DNA of 64,000 nucleotides from Halobaculum sp. MBLA0143 (GTDB taxonomy: Archaea > Halobacteriota > Halobacteria > Halobacteriales > Haloferacaceae). The notes beneath the pieces were generated by a model. That model saw only the letters and a program-made list of their open reading frames with translations, was not told the DNA's origin and did not search any database. The DNA is taken from NCBI RefSeq assembly GCF_041361465.1, contig NZ_JBGKAC010000001.1, positions 930,001 through 994,000 on the forward strand. Reading direction: 5' to 3'. Within the stretch, counting starts at the first letter, position 1; each line of letters starts with the position of its first letter. Made by a program: the position numbers and the translations under genes. Of the stretch, positions 27,201-35,314 are shown in pieces.

Positions 27201-27627
27201 TGGGTCGGGGCGACTGTGGTCGTCGTCCCGTCCGGAGAGTGGGTCGGGGCGACTGTGGTCGTCGTCCCGTCCGGAGAGTGGGTCGGGGCGACCGTGGTCG
27301 TCGTCCCGTCCGGAGAGTGGGTCGGGGCGACCGTGGTCGTCGTCCCGTCCGGAGAGTGGGTCGGGGCGACCGTGGTCGTCGTCCCGTCCGGAGAGTGGGT
27401 CGGGGCGACCGTGGTCGTCGTCCCGTCCGGAGAGTGGGTCGGGGCGACCGTGGTCGTCGTCCCGTCCGGAGAGTGGGTCGGGGCGACCGTGGTCGTCGTC
27501 CCGTCCGGAGAGTGGGTCGGGGCGACCGTGGTCGTCGTCCCGTCCGGAGAGTGGGTCGGGGCGACCGTGGTCGTCGTCCCGTCCGGAGAGTGGGTCGGGG
27601 CGACCGTGGTCGTCGTCCCGTCCGGGA
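27201..27627. repeat. 39-bp tandem repeat, 11 copies
   Basis: Units beginning TGGGTCGGGGCGACCGTGG start at 27201, 27240, 27279 and every 39 bases to 27591. The first two copies have ACTGTGG where the other nine have ACCGTGG; otherwise I see no difference. There are no spacers, so it is not CRISPR. The array lies between the 3' end of the PKD surface-protein gene and the 5' end of the formamidase gene. Because 39 is a multiple of three, it is open in several frames. In the frame of the PKD gene beyond its stop it would read SPDGTTTTVAPTH repeatedly. Confidence 0.95.
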
Positions 27628-27640
27628 GGAGGTCGAGACG

Positions 27641-30613
27641 CTACGTCGACTCCCGACCCGTGGACCGCAGGAGGTGGACGGCGAGTAGTGCGGCCACGGC
27701 GACCACCAGCAACGCGACGGCAGCCAACGGGTGCGAACCGTTCGCGTCCGTCTCCGTCGGAGACTGGGCTCTCGCCGGGGCGTCGGCGTCCGGTCGCTCC
27801 CCACTCGCCGTCCGTGGCGCTCGTTGCGACTCCGGTGGCACGGACCGCGGCGGGTCGCCCGCGGCGGTCGCCGTCCGCCCCGACGGTGCGGTCCCCGCGG
27901 GCGTCTGCGGGGCCGTCCGTGTGACCGCCGGCGTCGCCGTCGACACGACCCCGGGGAGTGGTCGGAACAGCGACGATTCGGCCGGCTCCGGGGGATCACG
28001 GGGGGTCGCAGTCGCCGCCGGCGTCGCGGTCGCCGTTCGACCGTCGGGACCTCGCCACACGTCACGGCCGCCGCCGTCGGGACCGACCGGTCTCGTCGGT
28101 GTGTCGCGCGACCGCGGCGTCCCGGTCGCCCGACCGTCCAGCGGCACGCTGCCCGCAGGCGTCGTCGTCCGTGCCGCGACCGGTGTCGGCGGCGGCGTGC
28201 GCGGTGTCGGTGTGGTGTCGTCCGGCCCGGCACGGCCGGCGTCGTCGGAGTCGCCCCCGGCAGAGTCGTCGGAGTCGCTCCCGGCAGAGTCGTCGGAGTC
28301 GCTCTCGTCGCCACCGCCTGGACCAGTGTCGTCGCCCGAGTCGTCGGCGACGTCACTGCCACGCTCGTCGTTCTCGTCGCCGCCGTCTCCACTACTTCCG
28401 TCGTCGCTGCCGTCCCCGGCCTCCTCCCGAACGACGACCGTGTGCGACGCTGTCGCGCGGTTGCCGGCGGGGTCACGGACCCGGACCCGGACGGTCCGCC
28501 GGCCGTCGTCCTCGGGCGTCCAGGTCCGGGTCGCGTTCCCTGCAGTCTCGAAGGCGTCGTCGCCGTCGAGATCCCAGGCGTAGCCGGCGATCCCGAAACG
28601 GTCGCGCGACTCGGTCGCGTCGAAGTCGACGGAGTCGCCGACGGTCGCCCGCGCCGGGCCGTCGAGCCCGGCGACCGGCGCCGTCGTGTCCGTCACGCGG
28701 AGCGTCAGCCGGGCGGTCTCGGCCGTCGCTGTGACGTTCGTCCGCGCCGTCGGGACCAGCCAGCCCGTCCGGGCGTCGGCGACGACCGTCGCCGCACCGG
28801 CGACCTCCACGACCGGGCGGGTGTCGTCGTCGCCACTGCCGCCGTCTCCGTCCCCATCTTCACCGTCGCCCGGGCCGAGACCGGGGAGCCACCCGACCAG
28901 TGTCGTTCCGGCGCCGTCCGGGGCGTGACCGACCGCGACCGCGACGGTCTCGCCGTCGGCGTCGCCGAGTAGACCGGCCGAGAGGCGGTCGCCGTCTGCC
29001 GTCTCGACGGCGACCGTCAGCCGGCGCGGCGCGGGCAGTTGGCCGCCGGGTGCGTCGACGCCGGCGGTGAAGCGTCCGAGGACGGCCACGTCCGGGACGC
29101 CGTCGACGGGTGGGTCGCCGACGGGCGTCTGGACGACGACCGTCCGGTACTCTCGGCCGGCGGCCAGCACGGCCTCGAACCGGCCGTTCTCGTCCGTCCG
29201 GGTGACGACCGCCGTCGACGGGCCGCGAGCGACGCCGGTACCGTTCCGGACCGCCGCCGCCGAGCGACCCACGCCGGCCCGGTACAGTCGGACGACCGCG
29301 TCCGCCAGCGCTCCGCCGTCCGGGCGGACCACTCGGCCGGCGACCGTCGTCCGCCGCGCCACCCGGAGGTCGGCGCGGGCGAGTCTGGTCTCGCCGCTCG
29401 CCGTCTCTGCACGGACGGTGACGCGGAAGCGACCGGCGACCCGCGGGACGAACGTCGTCTGCGCGCCGGCGCGGCGTCGGGTTTCGGCGTCCGGGCCGTG
29501 GAGCCACCAGTCGGCGGCGACGACACGGCCGTCGCCGACAGTGACGTTCAGCGGGACGGGCTCCCCGACGACCGCCGTCTGCGGGAGCCGCGTCTCTGCC
29601 GTCCCGGCGCTGTCGTTCAGGACGAACGTCGTCCGTGCCGGCCCGTCGACGGCGAGCCGCCGTCGGAGCCGTCGACCCGTCCGGGCGAAACGATCGGCCA
29701 GCGGGACGACCGTCACGGTCACGTTGCCGGTCAGCTCCGGCGGTCGGCCGGACAGCGTGACGACGCCGGTCGCGTTCGTCTCGAAACCGCGGAAACCGCC
29801 GGCCGGCAGCCCTACCGGGTCGTGCCGGAGCGACAGCGAGGCGTCTCCGGGCGTGTTCGCCCGACGGAGCGTCACCGGGCCGCCGTCGGCGTCCACGACC
29901 CGGACGGTCGTCGGCGCAGCCGTCGGCAGCCGGAGCGTCACCGTCTCGCCGGCGGCGACACGGCCGAGGACGGCGAAGTCGGCGAGCCCATCGGCCGGAC
30001 CGGGGTCCGGCGTGAGCGGCGTCGACCGGTCGCGGTCCTGGAGCGCAGTGGCCACGTAGGAGGTGTTGTTCCGCAAGACGACGCCGACCGAGCCGTCTGT
30101 GACGGCGTACACCCCGGAGCCGACGGCACCGTCGCCGTCCAAGACGAGCGTCGCGTCGCCCGGCGGGCCGTCGGTTCCCCGCAGCCGGACGGTCGTCCGC
30201 CGGAGTTCGACCGTCGTGGTCTCCCGTGCCGTCCCCCTGTCGTCGCCGGTCACGGTCAACTGGAGCGCGTACGTCCCGGCCGCCCGGAAACGGAACCGCG
30301 GCCGACGCCCGTCCAGCCGCACCGTCCCTCGGGTCGGCGTCTCGACGCGCCAGTCGTACGCCGCGTCCGTGAGGCCGGTCGCGTTCCCGATCAGGACCGC
30401 CCGCCGCCCGGCGAACGGAGTGACGGGCCGCACGTCGATCGACGCCGTCGGTGACGCCGCCGTGTTGCCGGCCGCCGCGGGCGCCGGTACCCCTGTGCTG
30501 GCGGCCGCCGCGGGCGCCGACACCCCCGCGCCGACGCCCGCGACCGCAGCACCGACGAGGAGCGTCGTGACCAGTACCGTCCGCAGTCCGTCGTGTCTCG
30601 TGTCGTCTGACAT
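27641..30613 (-). CDS. secreted, membrane-anchored PKD-domain surface protein
   Basis: This 990-residue protein starts at ATG 30613 (MSDDTRHDGLRTVLVTTLLV). A signal peptide with a small-residue cleavage region (GVSAPAAAAST) covers about residues 1-38. A PKD-like domain follows (about 50-140), then several beta-sandwich repeats, and a clear PKD domain near residues 700-790 (VDFDATESRDRFGIAGYAWD). Next comes an Asp/Ser/Gly-rich region of about 70 residues and a Thr/Pro/Arg-rich stalk. One C-terminal helix (PLAAVALLVVAVAALLAVHL) and a short basic tail anchor it. It is likely displayed on the cell surface. Its ligand is unknown. Confidence 0.82.
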   Translation of the reverse strand: MSDDTRHDGLRTVLVTTLLVGAAVAGVGAGVSAPAAAASTGVPAPAAAGNTAASPTASIDVRPVTPFAGRRAVLIGNATGLTDAAYDWRVETPTRGTVRLDGRRPRFRFRAAGTYALQLTVTGDDRGTARETTTVELRRTTVRLRGTDGPPGDATLVLDGDGAVGSGVYAVTDGSVGVVLRNNTSYVATALQDRDRSTPLTPDPGPADGLADFAVLGRVAAGETVTLRLPTAAPTTVRVVDADGGPVTLRRANTPGDASLSLRHDPVGLPAGGFRGFETNATGVVTLSGRPPELTGNVTVTVVPLADRFARTGRRLRRRLAVDGPARTTFVLNDSAGTAETRLPQTAVVGEPVPLNVTVGDGRVVAADWWLHGPDAETRRRAGAQTTFVPRVAGRFRVTVRAETASGETRLARADLRVARRTTVAGRVVRPDGGALADAVVRLYRAGVGRSAAAVRNGTGVARGPSTAVVTRTDENGRFEAVLAAGREYRTVVVQTPVGDPPVDGVPDVAVLGRFTAGVDAPGGQLPAPRRLTVAVETADGDRLSAGLLGDADGETVAVAVGHAPDGAGTTLVGWLPGLGPGDGEDGDGDGGSGDDDTRPVVEVAGAATVVADARTGWLVPTARTNVTATAETARLTLRVTDTTAPVAGLDGPARATVGDSVDFDATESRDRFGIAGYAWDLDGDDAFETAGNATRTWTPEDDGRRTVRVRVRDPAGNRATASHTVVVREEAGDGSDDGSSGDGGDENDERGSDVADDSGDDTGPGGGDESDSDDSAGSDSDDSAGGDSDDAGRAGPDDTTPTPRTPPPTPVAARTTTPAGSVPLDGRATGTPRSRDTPTRPVGPDGGGRDVWRGPDGRTATATPAATATPRDPPEPAESSLFRPLPGVVSTATPAVTRTAPQTPAGTAPSGRTATAAGDPPRSVPPESQRAPRTASGERPDADAPARAQSPTETDANGSHPLAAVALLVVAVAALLAVHLLRSTGREST

Positions 30614-30741
30614 GCAGTCCGGTCGCCGCCGACAAAGTTTGTAGATATAACTATCCAGAATAAATGTGCAGTAGACTCCGGCTGGATCGCCGTCGGGACT
30701 CGATCCGAATTCGGCGTGGATCGTGTCGGACGATTGACTAT

Positions 30742-31386
30742 ATGGTCGGGCTGTACGCCGCGGCCGGGGTGTCACCCACGCCACACGTCGTCCGGCTGGC
30801 CGTCGAACGGGTCGGCGGGACGGTCGACGACGAGACGGTCGCGGAGCTGTCGACGACGTTGGACGACGACACCCCCGACTGTACGCCCCGGCCGATCCGG
30901 ACGGAACGAGAGGACCGCCCGGTCGTCGGCTACGTCGAGAGCGTGGTCGTCGCCGACACCCAGGGCTCGACCCGAGTGTACGCCAACTCCGACACGGGGA
31001 CGACGCGGTCGTCCGTCGACACGTCGCTGGCGGCCGAGGTCGGCGCCGGCCCGATCGAGAGCACGACTCGGATCGAGTCCGGCAGCGTCCACGATGGGGA
31101 CGCACGGCCCGTGGTCGACACCGTCGTCGGCGTCGGCGGCACCGGCGTTACCGAGGCGGACGAATCGCGTGACGCGCGTCAGACGCCGGCGCGGGGACTT
31201 ATGCCGGCGGGCGGCCCACCTTCGGTCGATGAGCGAGCAGACGGAGACCATCACCGTCGCGGACGTGAGCGCCGGCCCGGGTGGCGCGTCGGACCTGAAG
31301 CCGGGGACACCGATCTCGTTGCCGGTCGTCGAGATTCTCACCGGCCGCGGGTTCATCACCGGCAAGTCCGGCTCGGGCAAGAGTAA
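30742..31386 (+). CDS. hypothetical protein, probably frameshifted near its end
   Basis: From ATG 30742 (MVGLYAAAGVSPTPHVVRLA) to about 31,155 the frame has the high third-position GC and Asp/Glu/Val/Thr composition of a real haloarchaeal gene. Beyond that the coding pattern fades (residues become Arg-rich) and the frame runs 158 bases into the next gene, over that gene's likely promoter. The natural stop was probably lost or a frameshift occurred near 31,150-31,170; a TGA in another frame at 31170 would end it there. I do not recognise the family. Confidence 0.4.
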   Translation: MVGLYAAAGVSPTPHVVRLAVERVGGTVDDETVAELSTTLDDDTPDCTPRPIRTEREDRPVVGYVESVVVADTQGSTRVYANSDTGTTRSSVDTSLAAEVGAGPIESTTRIESGSVHDGDARPVVDTVVGVGGTGVTEADESRDARQTPARGLMPAGGPPSVDERADGDHHRRGRERRPGWRVGPEAGDTDLVAGRRDSHRPRVHHRQVRLGQE

Positions 31387-33106
31387 CACTGCGTCGGTGG
31401 TGATCGAGAACCTGCTGGACAACAACTTCCCGGTGTTGATCGTGGACAGCGACGGGGAGTACTACGGGCTGAAAGAGGAGTACGAGATCCTCCACGCCGG
31501 CGCCGACGAGGAGTGTGACATCCAGGTATCGGACGAACACGCCGAGAAGCTGGCCGGACTCGCCTTGGAACAGAACGTCCCGATCATCCTCGACGTGTCG
31601 GGGTTCCTGGACGAGGACGTGGCCAACACGCTCGTTCGGGAGACGGCCAGACACCTGTTCGCCAAAGAGAAGAAGCTGAAGAAGCCGTTTCTGATGCTGG
31701 TAGAGGAGTGTCACGAGTACGTCCCGGAGGGAGCGGGACTGGACGACACCGGCCGGACACTCATCAAGATCGGCAAGCGTGGCCGGAAACACGGCCTCGG
31801 GATCGTCGGGATCAGCCAACGGCCGGCGGACGTCAAGAAGGACTTCATCACCCAGTGTGACTGGCTCTGCTGGCACCGCCTCACCTGGGACAACGACACC
31901 AAAGTCGTCAAGCGCATTCTCGGCAGCGAGTACGGCGACGCCATCGAGGAGGTGGACGACGGCGAGGCGTTCCTGATGACCGACTGGGCGGAGTCGATCC
32001 GTCGGGTCCAGTTCCACCGCAAGCAGACGTTCGACGCCGGCGCGACCCCCGGGCTGGACGACTTCGAGCGCCCGGATCTGAAAGACGTGTCGGGCGACCT
32101 GGTCTCGGAGCTCCAGGGGATCACGGACGAACAGGAACGCCGGGAGTCCGAGCTGGCGGACCTGCGCCAGGAGTTAGACGAGAAACGCCAGCAGATCACC
32201 CAACTGGAGCGAGAACTGGAGGAGGCCCGCGACATGTCCGACATGGCCGACACGTTCGCCCAGGCGCTCCTCCAGAAGACGGGCGCCTCCTACCGCGGCG
32301 GCGACGGCGGCAACCCCGCGAAGGCGCAGTTGGACCAGTTCACTGGAGCGAGTGGTGACGACGGAGCCGGTGGCGGCGACGGAGACGACGCTGACGGGGC
32401 TGGCGGCAGCAACGCAGACGACGCTGACGGAGCCGCCGGTGGCGACACAGGCGACGGTGCGGGCGACGGGAGCGCCGGCACAGAGGTGAGCGACGAGACA
32501 GCCGGAACAGTCGAGACGGCGGCGGGCGACTCCCCCGAGAGCGTGGAGACGGTCGGCGACGCCAGCGACGACGCGGCCACGCCGGCGGCCAGCGACGGCG
32601 GCTCGGCGACGGACGCGGTCGGCGCGGGGTTGGGGTCGGAGCCTCGTCGACCGGTGTCGTCGCTGCCGGAGCCCGGGGACACGGACCCCGCCGCGGCGGC
32701 CACGCAGTCCGGCTTCGAGACGGGCGACGAACTGCTGTCGTTCGCGGCCGGGACGGAGCTCCGGAGTCGGTCGGCGGTCGTCTCCGGGTTCGTCGACGCG
32801 TTGGAGTCGCTCGACGAGGTGACGCTGGCGATGCTGACCCACTACCGGAACAACTACCGCGCGACGCCGGTGGAGGCGCACGTCGCCGCCGGCGGCTCCG
32901 GCGACCGGGAGTTCGCGTACGCCCGGAACCGGACGCTCCGACGCGCCGGCGTGATCGAACACGTCGCCTGCGGCCGCTACCGCTACCGCCTGCCGGAACT
33001 GCTCCGCCGGGTGTACGGCGGTGCCGCCGACGAACAGGAGCTCGCCGAGACGCTGTCGATCGTCGAAGGAAAGACGGGGCTGGCGACGGAAGTCGACGAC
33101 GAGTGA
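31229..33106 (+). CDS. HerA/DUF87-type ATPase with coiled coil and wHTH-like C-terminus
   Basis: This 625-residue protein starts at ATG 31229 (MSEQTETITVADVSAGPGGA). Residues 30-290 form a HerA/FtsK-like P-loop ATPase: Walker A GKSGSGKS (45-52), Walker B LMLVEECHEYVP and sensor phrases VGISQRPADVKKDF. A coiled coil (about 290-335, rich in Glu/Gln/Arg) is followed by a long acidic low-complexity linker (about 360-490) and a folded C-terminus (about 495-610) with ALESLDEVTLAMLTHYRNNY. An AT element (GGACTTATGCC) near 31,195-31,205 fits a leaderless start. Such ATPases pump or remodel DNA; the partner here is unknown. Confidence 0.82.
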   Translation: MSEQTETITVADVSAGPGGASDLKPGTPISLPVVEILTGRGFITGKSGSGKSNTASVVIENLLDNNFPVLIVDSDGEYYGLKEEYEILHAGADEECDIQVSDEHAEKLAGLALEQNVPIILDVSGFLDEDVANTLVRETARHLFAKEKKLKKPFLMLVEECHEYVPEGAGLDDTGRTLIKIGKRGRKHGLGIVGISQRPADVKKDFITQCDWLCWHRLTWDNDTKVVKRILGSEYGDAIEEVDDGEAFLMTDWAESIRRVQFHRKQTFDAGATPGLDDFERPDLKDVSGDLVSELQGITDEQERRESELADLRQELDEKRQQITQLERELEEARDMSDMADTFAQALLQKTGASYRGGDGGNPAKAQLDQFTGASGDDGAGGGDGDDADGAGGSNADDADGAAGGDTGDGAGDGSAGTEVSDETAGTVETAAGDSPESVETVGDASDDAATPAASDGGSATDAVGAGLGSEPRRPVSSLPEPGDTDPAAAATQSGFETGDELLSFAAGTELRSRSAVVSGFVDALESLDEVTLAMLTHYRNNYRATPVEAHVAAGGSGDREFAYARNRTLRRAGVIEHVACGRYRYRLPELLRRVYGGAADEQELAETLSIVEGKTGLATEVDDE

Positions 33107-33405
33107 CGCTGAAGCTCCCACACGCCGATCCCCCGACCGCCGACGGCGAGGCGTGGCGCCTCCCGCAACACGCCCGACTGATCGTGTACGAGGCCCGCGA
33201 CGGCGGGGAACTGTTGACCATCTACGACTGTGGCGCCGCCCAGAAACCCCCGTCGGCGCAGGTCGTCGGGAATCTCGGCCGCGTGCGCGCCGAGCACGAA
33301 CTCGAACGGTCGCCGACCGGCTACGTCGTGAAGCTCCGCGAGCCCGCGCGGCTCGTCCGTCAAGAGTGTGATCCGGATCACTTCGTCGTGGAGACGACGG
33401 GGTAA
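33103..33405 (+). CDS. small protein coupled to the HerA-like ATPase
   Basis: This 100-residue protein starts at a GTG that overlaps the stop of the ATPase gene, giving tight translational coupling. The sequence MTLKLPHADPPTADGEAWRL, LIVYEARDGGELLTIYDCGA and VKLREPARLVRQECDPDHFV suggests a small beta-rich fold. I do not recognise the family. The overlap with the ATPase suggests it acts with it, perhaps as a regulatory subunit; this is inference. Confidence 0.7.
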   Translation: MTLKLPHADPPTADGEAWRLPQHARLIVYEARDGGELLTIYDCGAAQKPPSAQVVGNLGRVRAEHELERSPTGYVVKLREPARLVRQECDPDHFVVETTG

Positions 33406-33424
33406 CGCGGGTTGTGACAGGCCA

Positions 33425-33432
33425 GATTTATC
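33425..33432 (+). promoter_or_regulatory. TATA-like element for the AAA/Toprim module
   Basis: GATTTATC lies about 30 bases before the ATG at 33459 in otherwise GC-rich DNA. It is the expected spacing for a leaderless haloarchaeal transcript of the two-gene module. Confidence 0.55.
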
Positions 33433-33458
33433 CGTTGCGGCGCGGCAACGTGTGGTAG

Positions 33459-34616
33459 ATGGGTCACGTCGAGCGCGCCGAGATCTCCGGGTTCAAGTGC
33501 CTCTCTGCGGTCGATCTGGAGTGCGGACAGCTGAACGTGCTGACTGGGCGCAACGGGACCGGGAAGACTTCGATTCTGGAGGCGATTCAGTTGGCGCACG
33601 ATCCGACGGCGTTGGAGGCGTTCGACCCGGCCGTCGGACGACTGATCGAGGTCGGAGCGTCGACCGCGAGTGTGGCGGTTGAGCGGTCGGACGATACCCT
33701 CCACCTCTCGCTGGAGTGTGTCGATGCAGATACGGCGCTCCCACTCGTCTCCGAGGCCGCCGTGCGCGACGGCGTCGTTCTCGACGACACGGGCGAACAA
33801 CCGAGCTTCCAACAGGAACTCACCGAGCGGAGTGGCGTTGCTACCGGCTTCGAGCAACACCTTCGGAAGTCGGATATCGACCCGACAGATTCTGTTGTCA
33901 AGGTGGAGACGAGCACATTCTCAGGGAAATTTGTCTCCGAGAGCCCAGAAGTCTGGATGGAGATTCACGGTTTAGCGAGTCAACTCGAATCACTTGCCGA
34001 CAGCGAAACGGTTGCTACGAGACACCCCTCCACTGGAGAGGGTTTCGCCAACGAGGAGCCAGATCTGGTACCGATTCAGATGGTCGACCCGACAGGACCA
34101 CCAGATCGGTCTCCAAGTGCTGACTCGGATTTGCGTCGTGTCCGCGTCCGCGACTTTCTCCGCGACCACGACATCCTCCCGAACCTCGAATCGTTCAGCT
34201 TCGACGAACTCGTGTTCGACGAAGACGGCGAGCAGTACGCCATTCCGTACGACTTCCTCGGGGAAGGTACCAAGACGATCATTTCGCTCGTCTGGCAAGT
34301 CCTCTCAGACGAGGAGATCCCGGACGTGATCCTCCTCGAAGAACCGGAGAACCACCTCCACCCGGGCTACGTGAAGGAACTCGTGGAGTTCCTGATCGAG
34401 TTCGCACGCGACGAGGACGCGCAGTTGTTCGTCACGACACACAACGTCGACTTCCTGCGGGAGTTCTTCAACGACGCGACGGTCGGCGACCACGAGACGT
34501 GGCTGGGCGAGGAGTTTCGGCTGATCCAGACGACGGAACTGTCGCCGAAGCAGTTCGACTACGGACAGGCACGCGAGTACGTCGAGGAACTGCAACTGGA
34601 CCTCCGAGGCCTATGA
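33459..34616 (+). CDS. AAA15-type ATPase (OLD/PARIS/AbiL-like) of a two-gene module
   Basis: This 385-residue ATPase starts MGHVERAEISGFKCLSAVDL. Walker A is GRNGTGKTS (residues 30-38), an ABC-type signature-like loop is FLGEGTKTIISLVW (267-280), Walker B is DVILLEEPENHLHP (289-302) and the His switch is FVTTHNVDFLREF. This is the SMC/ABC-like AAA15/AAA21 architecture of OLD, RloA and AriA proteins. Residues 80-225 are divergent. Its codon use is more AT-rich than its neighbours, suggesting transfer. The stop overlaps the next gene's start (ATGA). Such ATPases serve as sensors in phage-defence systems; function here is inferred from that pattern. Confidence 0.8.
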   Translation: MGHVERAEISGFKCLSAVDLECGQLNVLTGRNGTGKTSILEAIQLAHDPTALEAFDPAVGRLIEVGASTASVAVERSDDTLHLSLECVDADTALPLVSEAAVRDGVVLDDTGEQPSFQQELTERSGVATGFEQHLRKSDIDPTDSVVKVETSTFSGKFVSESPEVWMEIHGLASQLESLADSETVATRHPSTGEGFANEEPDLVPIQMVDPTGPPDRSPSADSDLRRVRVRDFLRDHDILPNLESFSFDELVFDEDGEQYAIPYDFLGEGTKTIISLVWQVLSDEEIPDVILLEEPENHLHPGYVKELVEFLIEFARDEDAQLFVTTHNVDFLREFFNDATVGDHETWLGEEFRLIQTTELSPKQFDYGQAREYVEELQLDLRGL

Positions 34617-35212
34617 GCGGACACGTCGCGTTCGGCGAGGGGCGCAACGACGCCTATTTCATGCAGAAGACGTTCGAGAGGTGCAACGTCGACCCAGAGG
34701 TTATGAAGTTCGTAGCCGAAGACGAAGAGGGGCAGGAGATCAGTTTCGGACAACAGGAACGGGCGCTGCGGGACTTCAGACGGAACGATCAGGACTACTT
34801 CGTCAAGTCGGAGGGTGGGGACGCCGGACTGTACGACGTGTTCGCGTACTCCGCCGAGAAGATCGTGACCGGACAGTTCGAGGTGACGCTCGTGCTGGAT
34901 CTCGACACAGACTCGTCCGACGCGACTGTCGCAGACGTTCAGGCGAGCCTCGACGAACAGTTCGACGGCTCGATGGAGTGGCGAGAGCGCGAGTGTCACG
35001 AGGAAGTCGGTGACCTCTGGCTCGGAGCGGCGACACTCGCAGACGTGAACACCGAAGACGGCGCCGAGTTCTCGCTCGTCGCGTTCGAGAACGACGTGGA
35101 GGCGGCTGTCGGCTGTTCGTCTGACGATCCGCAGCGGGAACGGTACGAGTCTATCCGCGACTACGTCGGCCGACCCGAGGTAGTGCGAGCCCTCGTCTCG
35201 CTGTACGGCTGA
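34613..35212 (+). CDS. Toprim-like nuclease partner of the AAA ATPase
   Basis: This 199-residue protein starts at ATG 34613 (MSGHVAFGEGRNDAYFMQKT), overlapping the ATPase stop. EGRND (residues 9-13) resembles the Toprim motif that carries the catalytic Glu, and VTLVLDLDTDSSD has the acidic D-x-D pair (Asp96/Asp98) that binds metal. The size and pairing resemble RloB/AbiLii or the DUF4435 AriB effector, but the sequence is not close enough for me to name the family. It is followed by an unrelated KaiC-like gene. If correct, it is the effector that cuts nucleic acid upon activation. Confidence 0.65.
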   Translation: MSGHVAFGEGRNDAYFMQKTFERCNVDPEVMKFVAEDEEGQEISFGQQERALRDFRRNDQDYFVKSEGGDAGLYDVFAYSAEKIVTGQFEVTLVLDLDTDSSDATVADVQASLDEQFDGSMEWRERECHEEVGDLWLGAATLADVNTEDGAEFSLVAFENDVEAAVGCSSDDPQRERYESIRDYVGRPEVVRALVSLYG

Positions 35213-35260
35213 CCCGGACCGACCGAAGATTCATACCCGGTGGCCGACTTCGTCTACTGT

Positions 35261-35314
35261 ATGAGCGGCACGGCCGGCGCCGTAGCGGTTCTCTCTCGGG
35301 TGATCGGGTCGTGA
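35261..35314 (+). CDS. 17-codon upstream ORF overlapping the KaiC-like gene
   Basis: ATG 35261 opens a 17-residue frame (MSGTAGAVAVLSRVIGS) whose stop TGA overlaps the GTG start of the next gene (GTGA). The overlap would couple translation. It could be a leader peptide, or the upstream ATG may be irrelevant; nothing else supports it. Confidence 0.3.
   Translation: MSGTAGAVAVLSRVIGS

Noticed and set aside
27201-27627. Possible CRISPR array
   Set aside because: Copies are contiguous without variable spacers, and no cas genes are in the window.
27189-28583. Long plus-strand ORF through the 39-bp repeat and antisense to the PKD gene
   Set aside because: It exists because the repeat period is a multiple of three and GC-rich antisense frames stay open; the antisense strand carries the real secreted protein.
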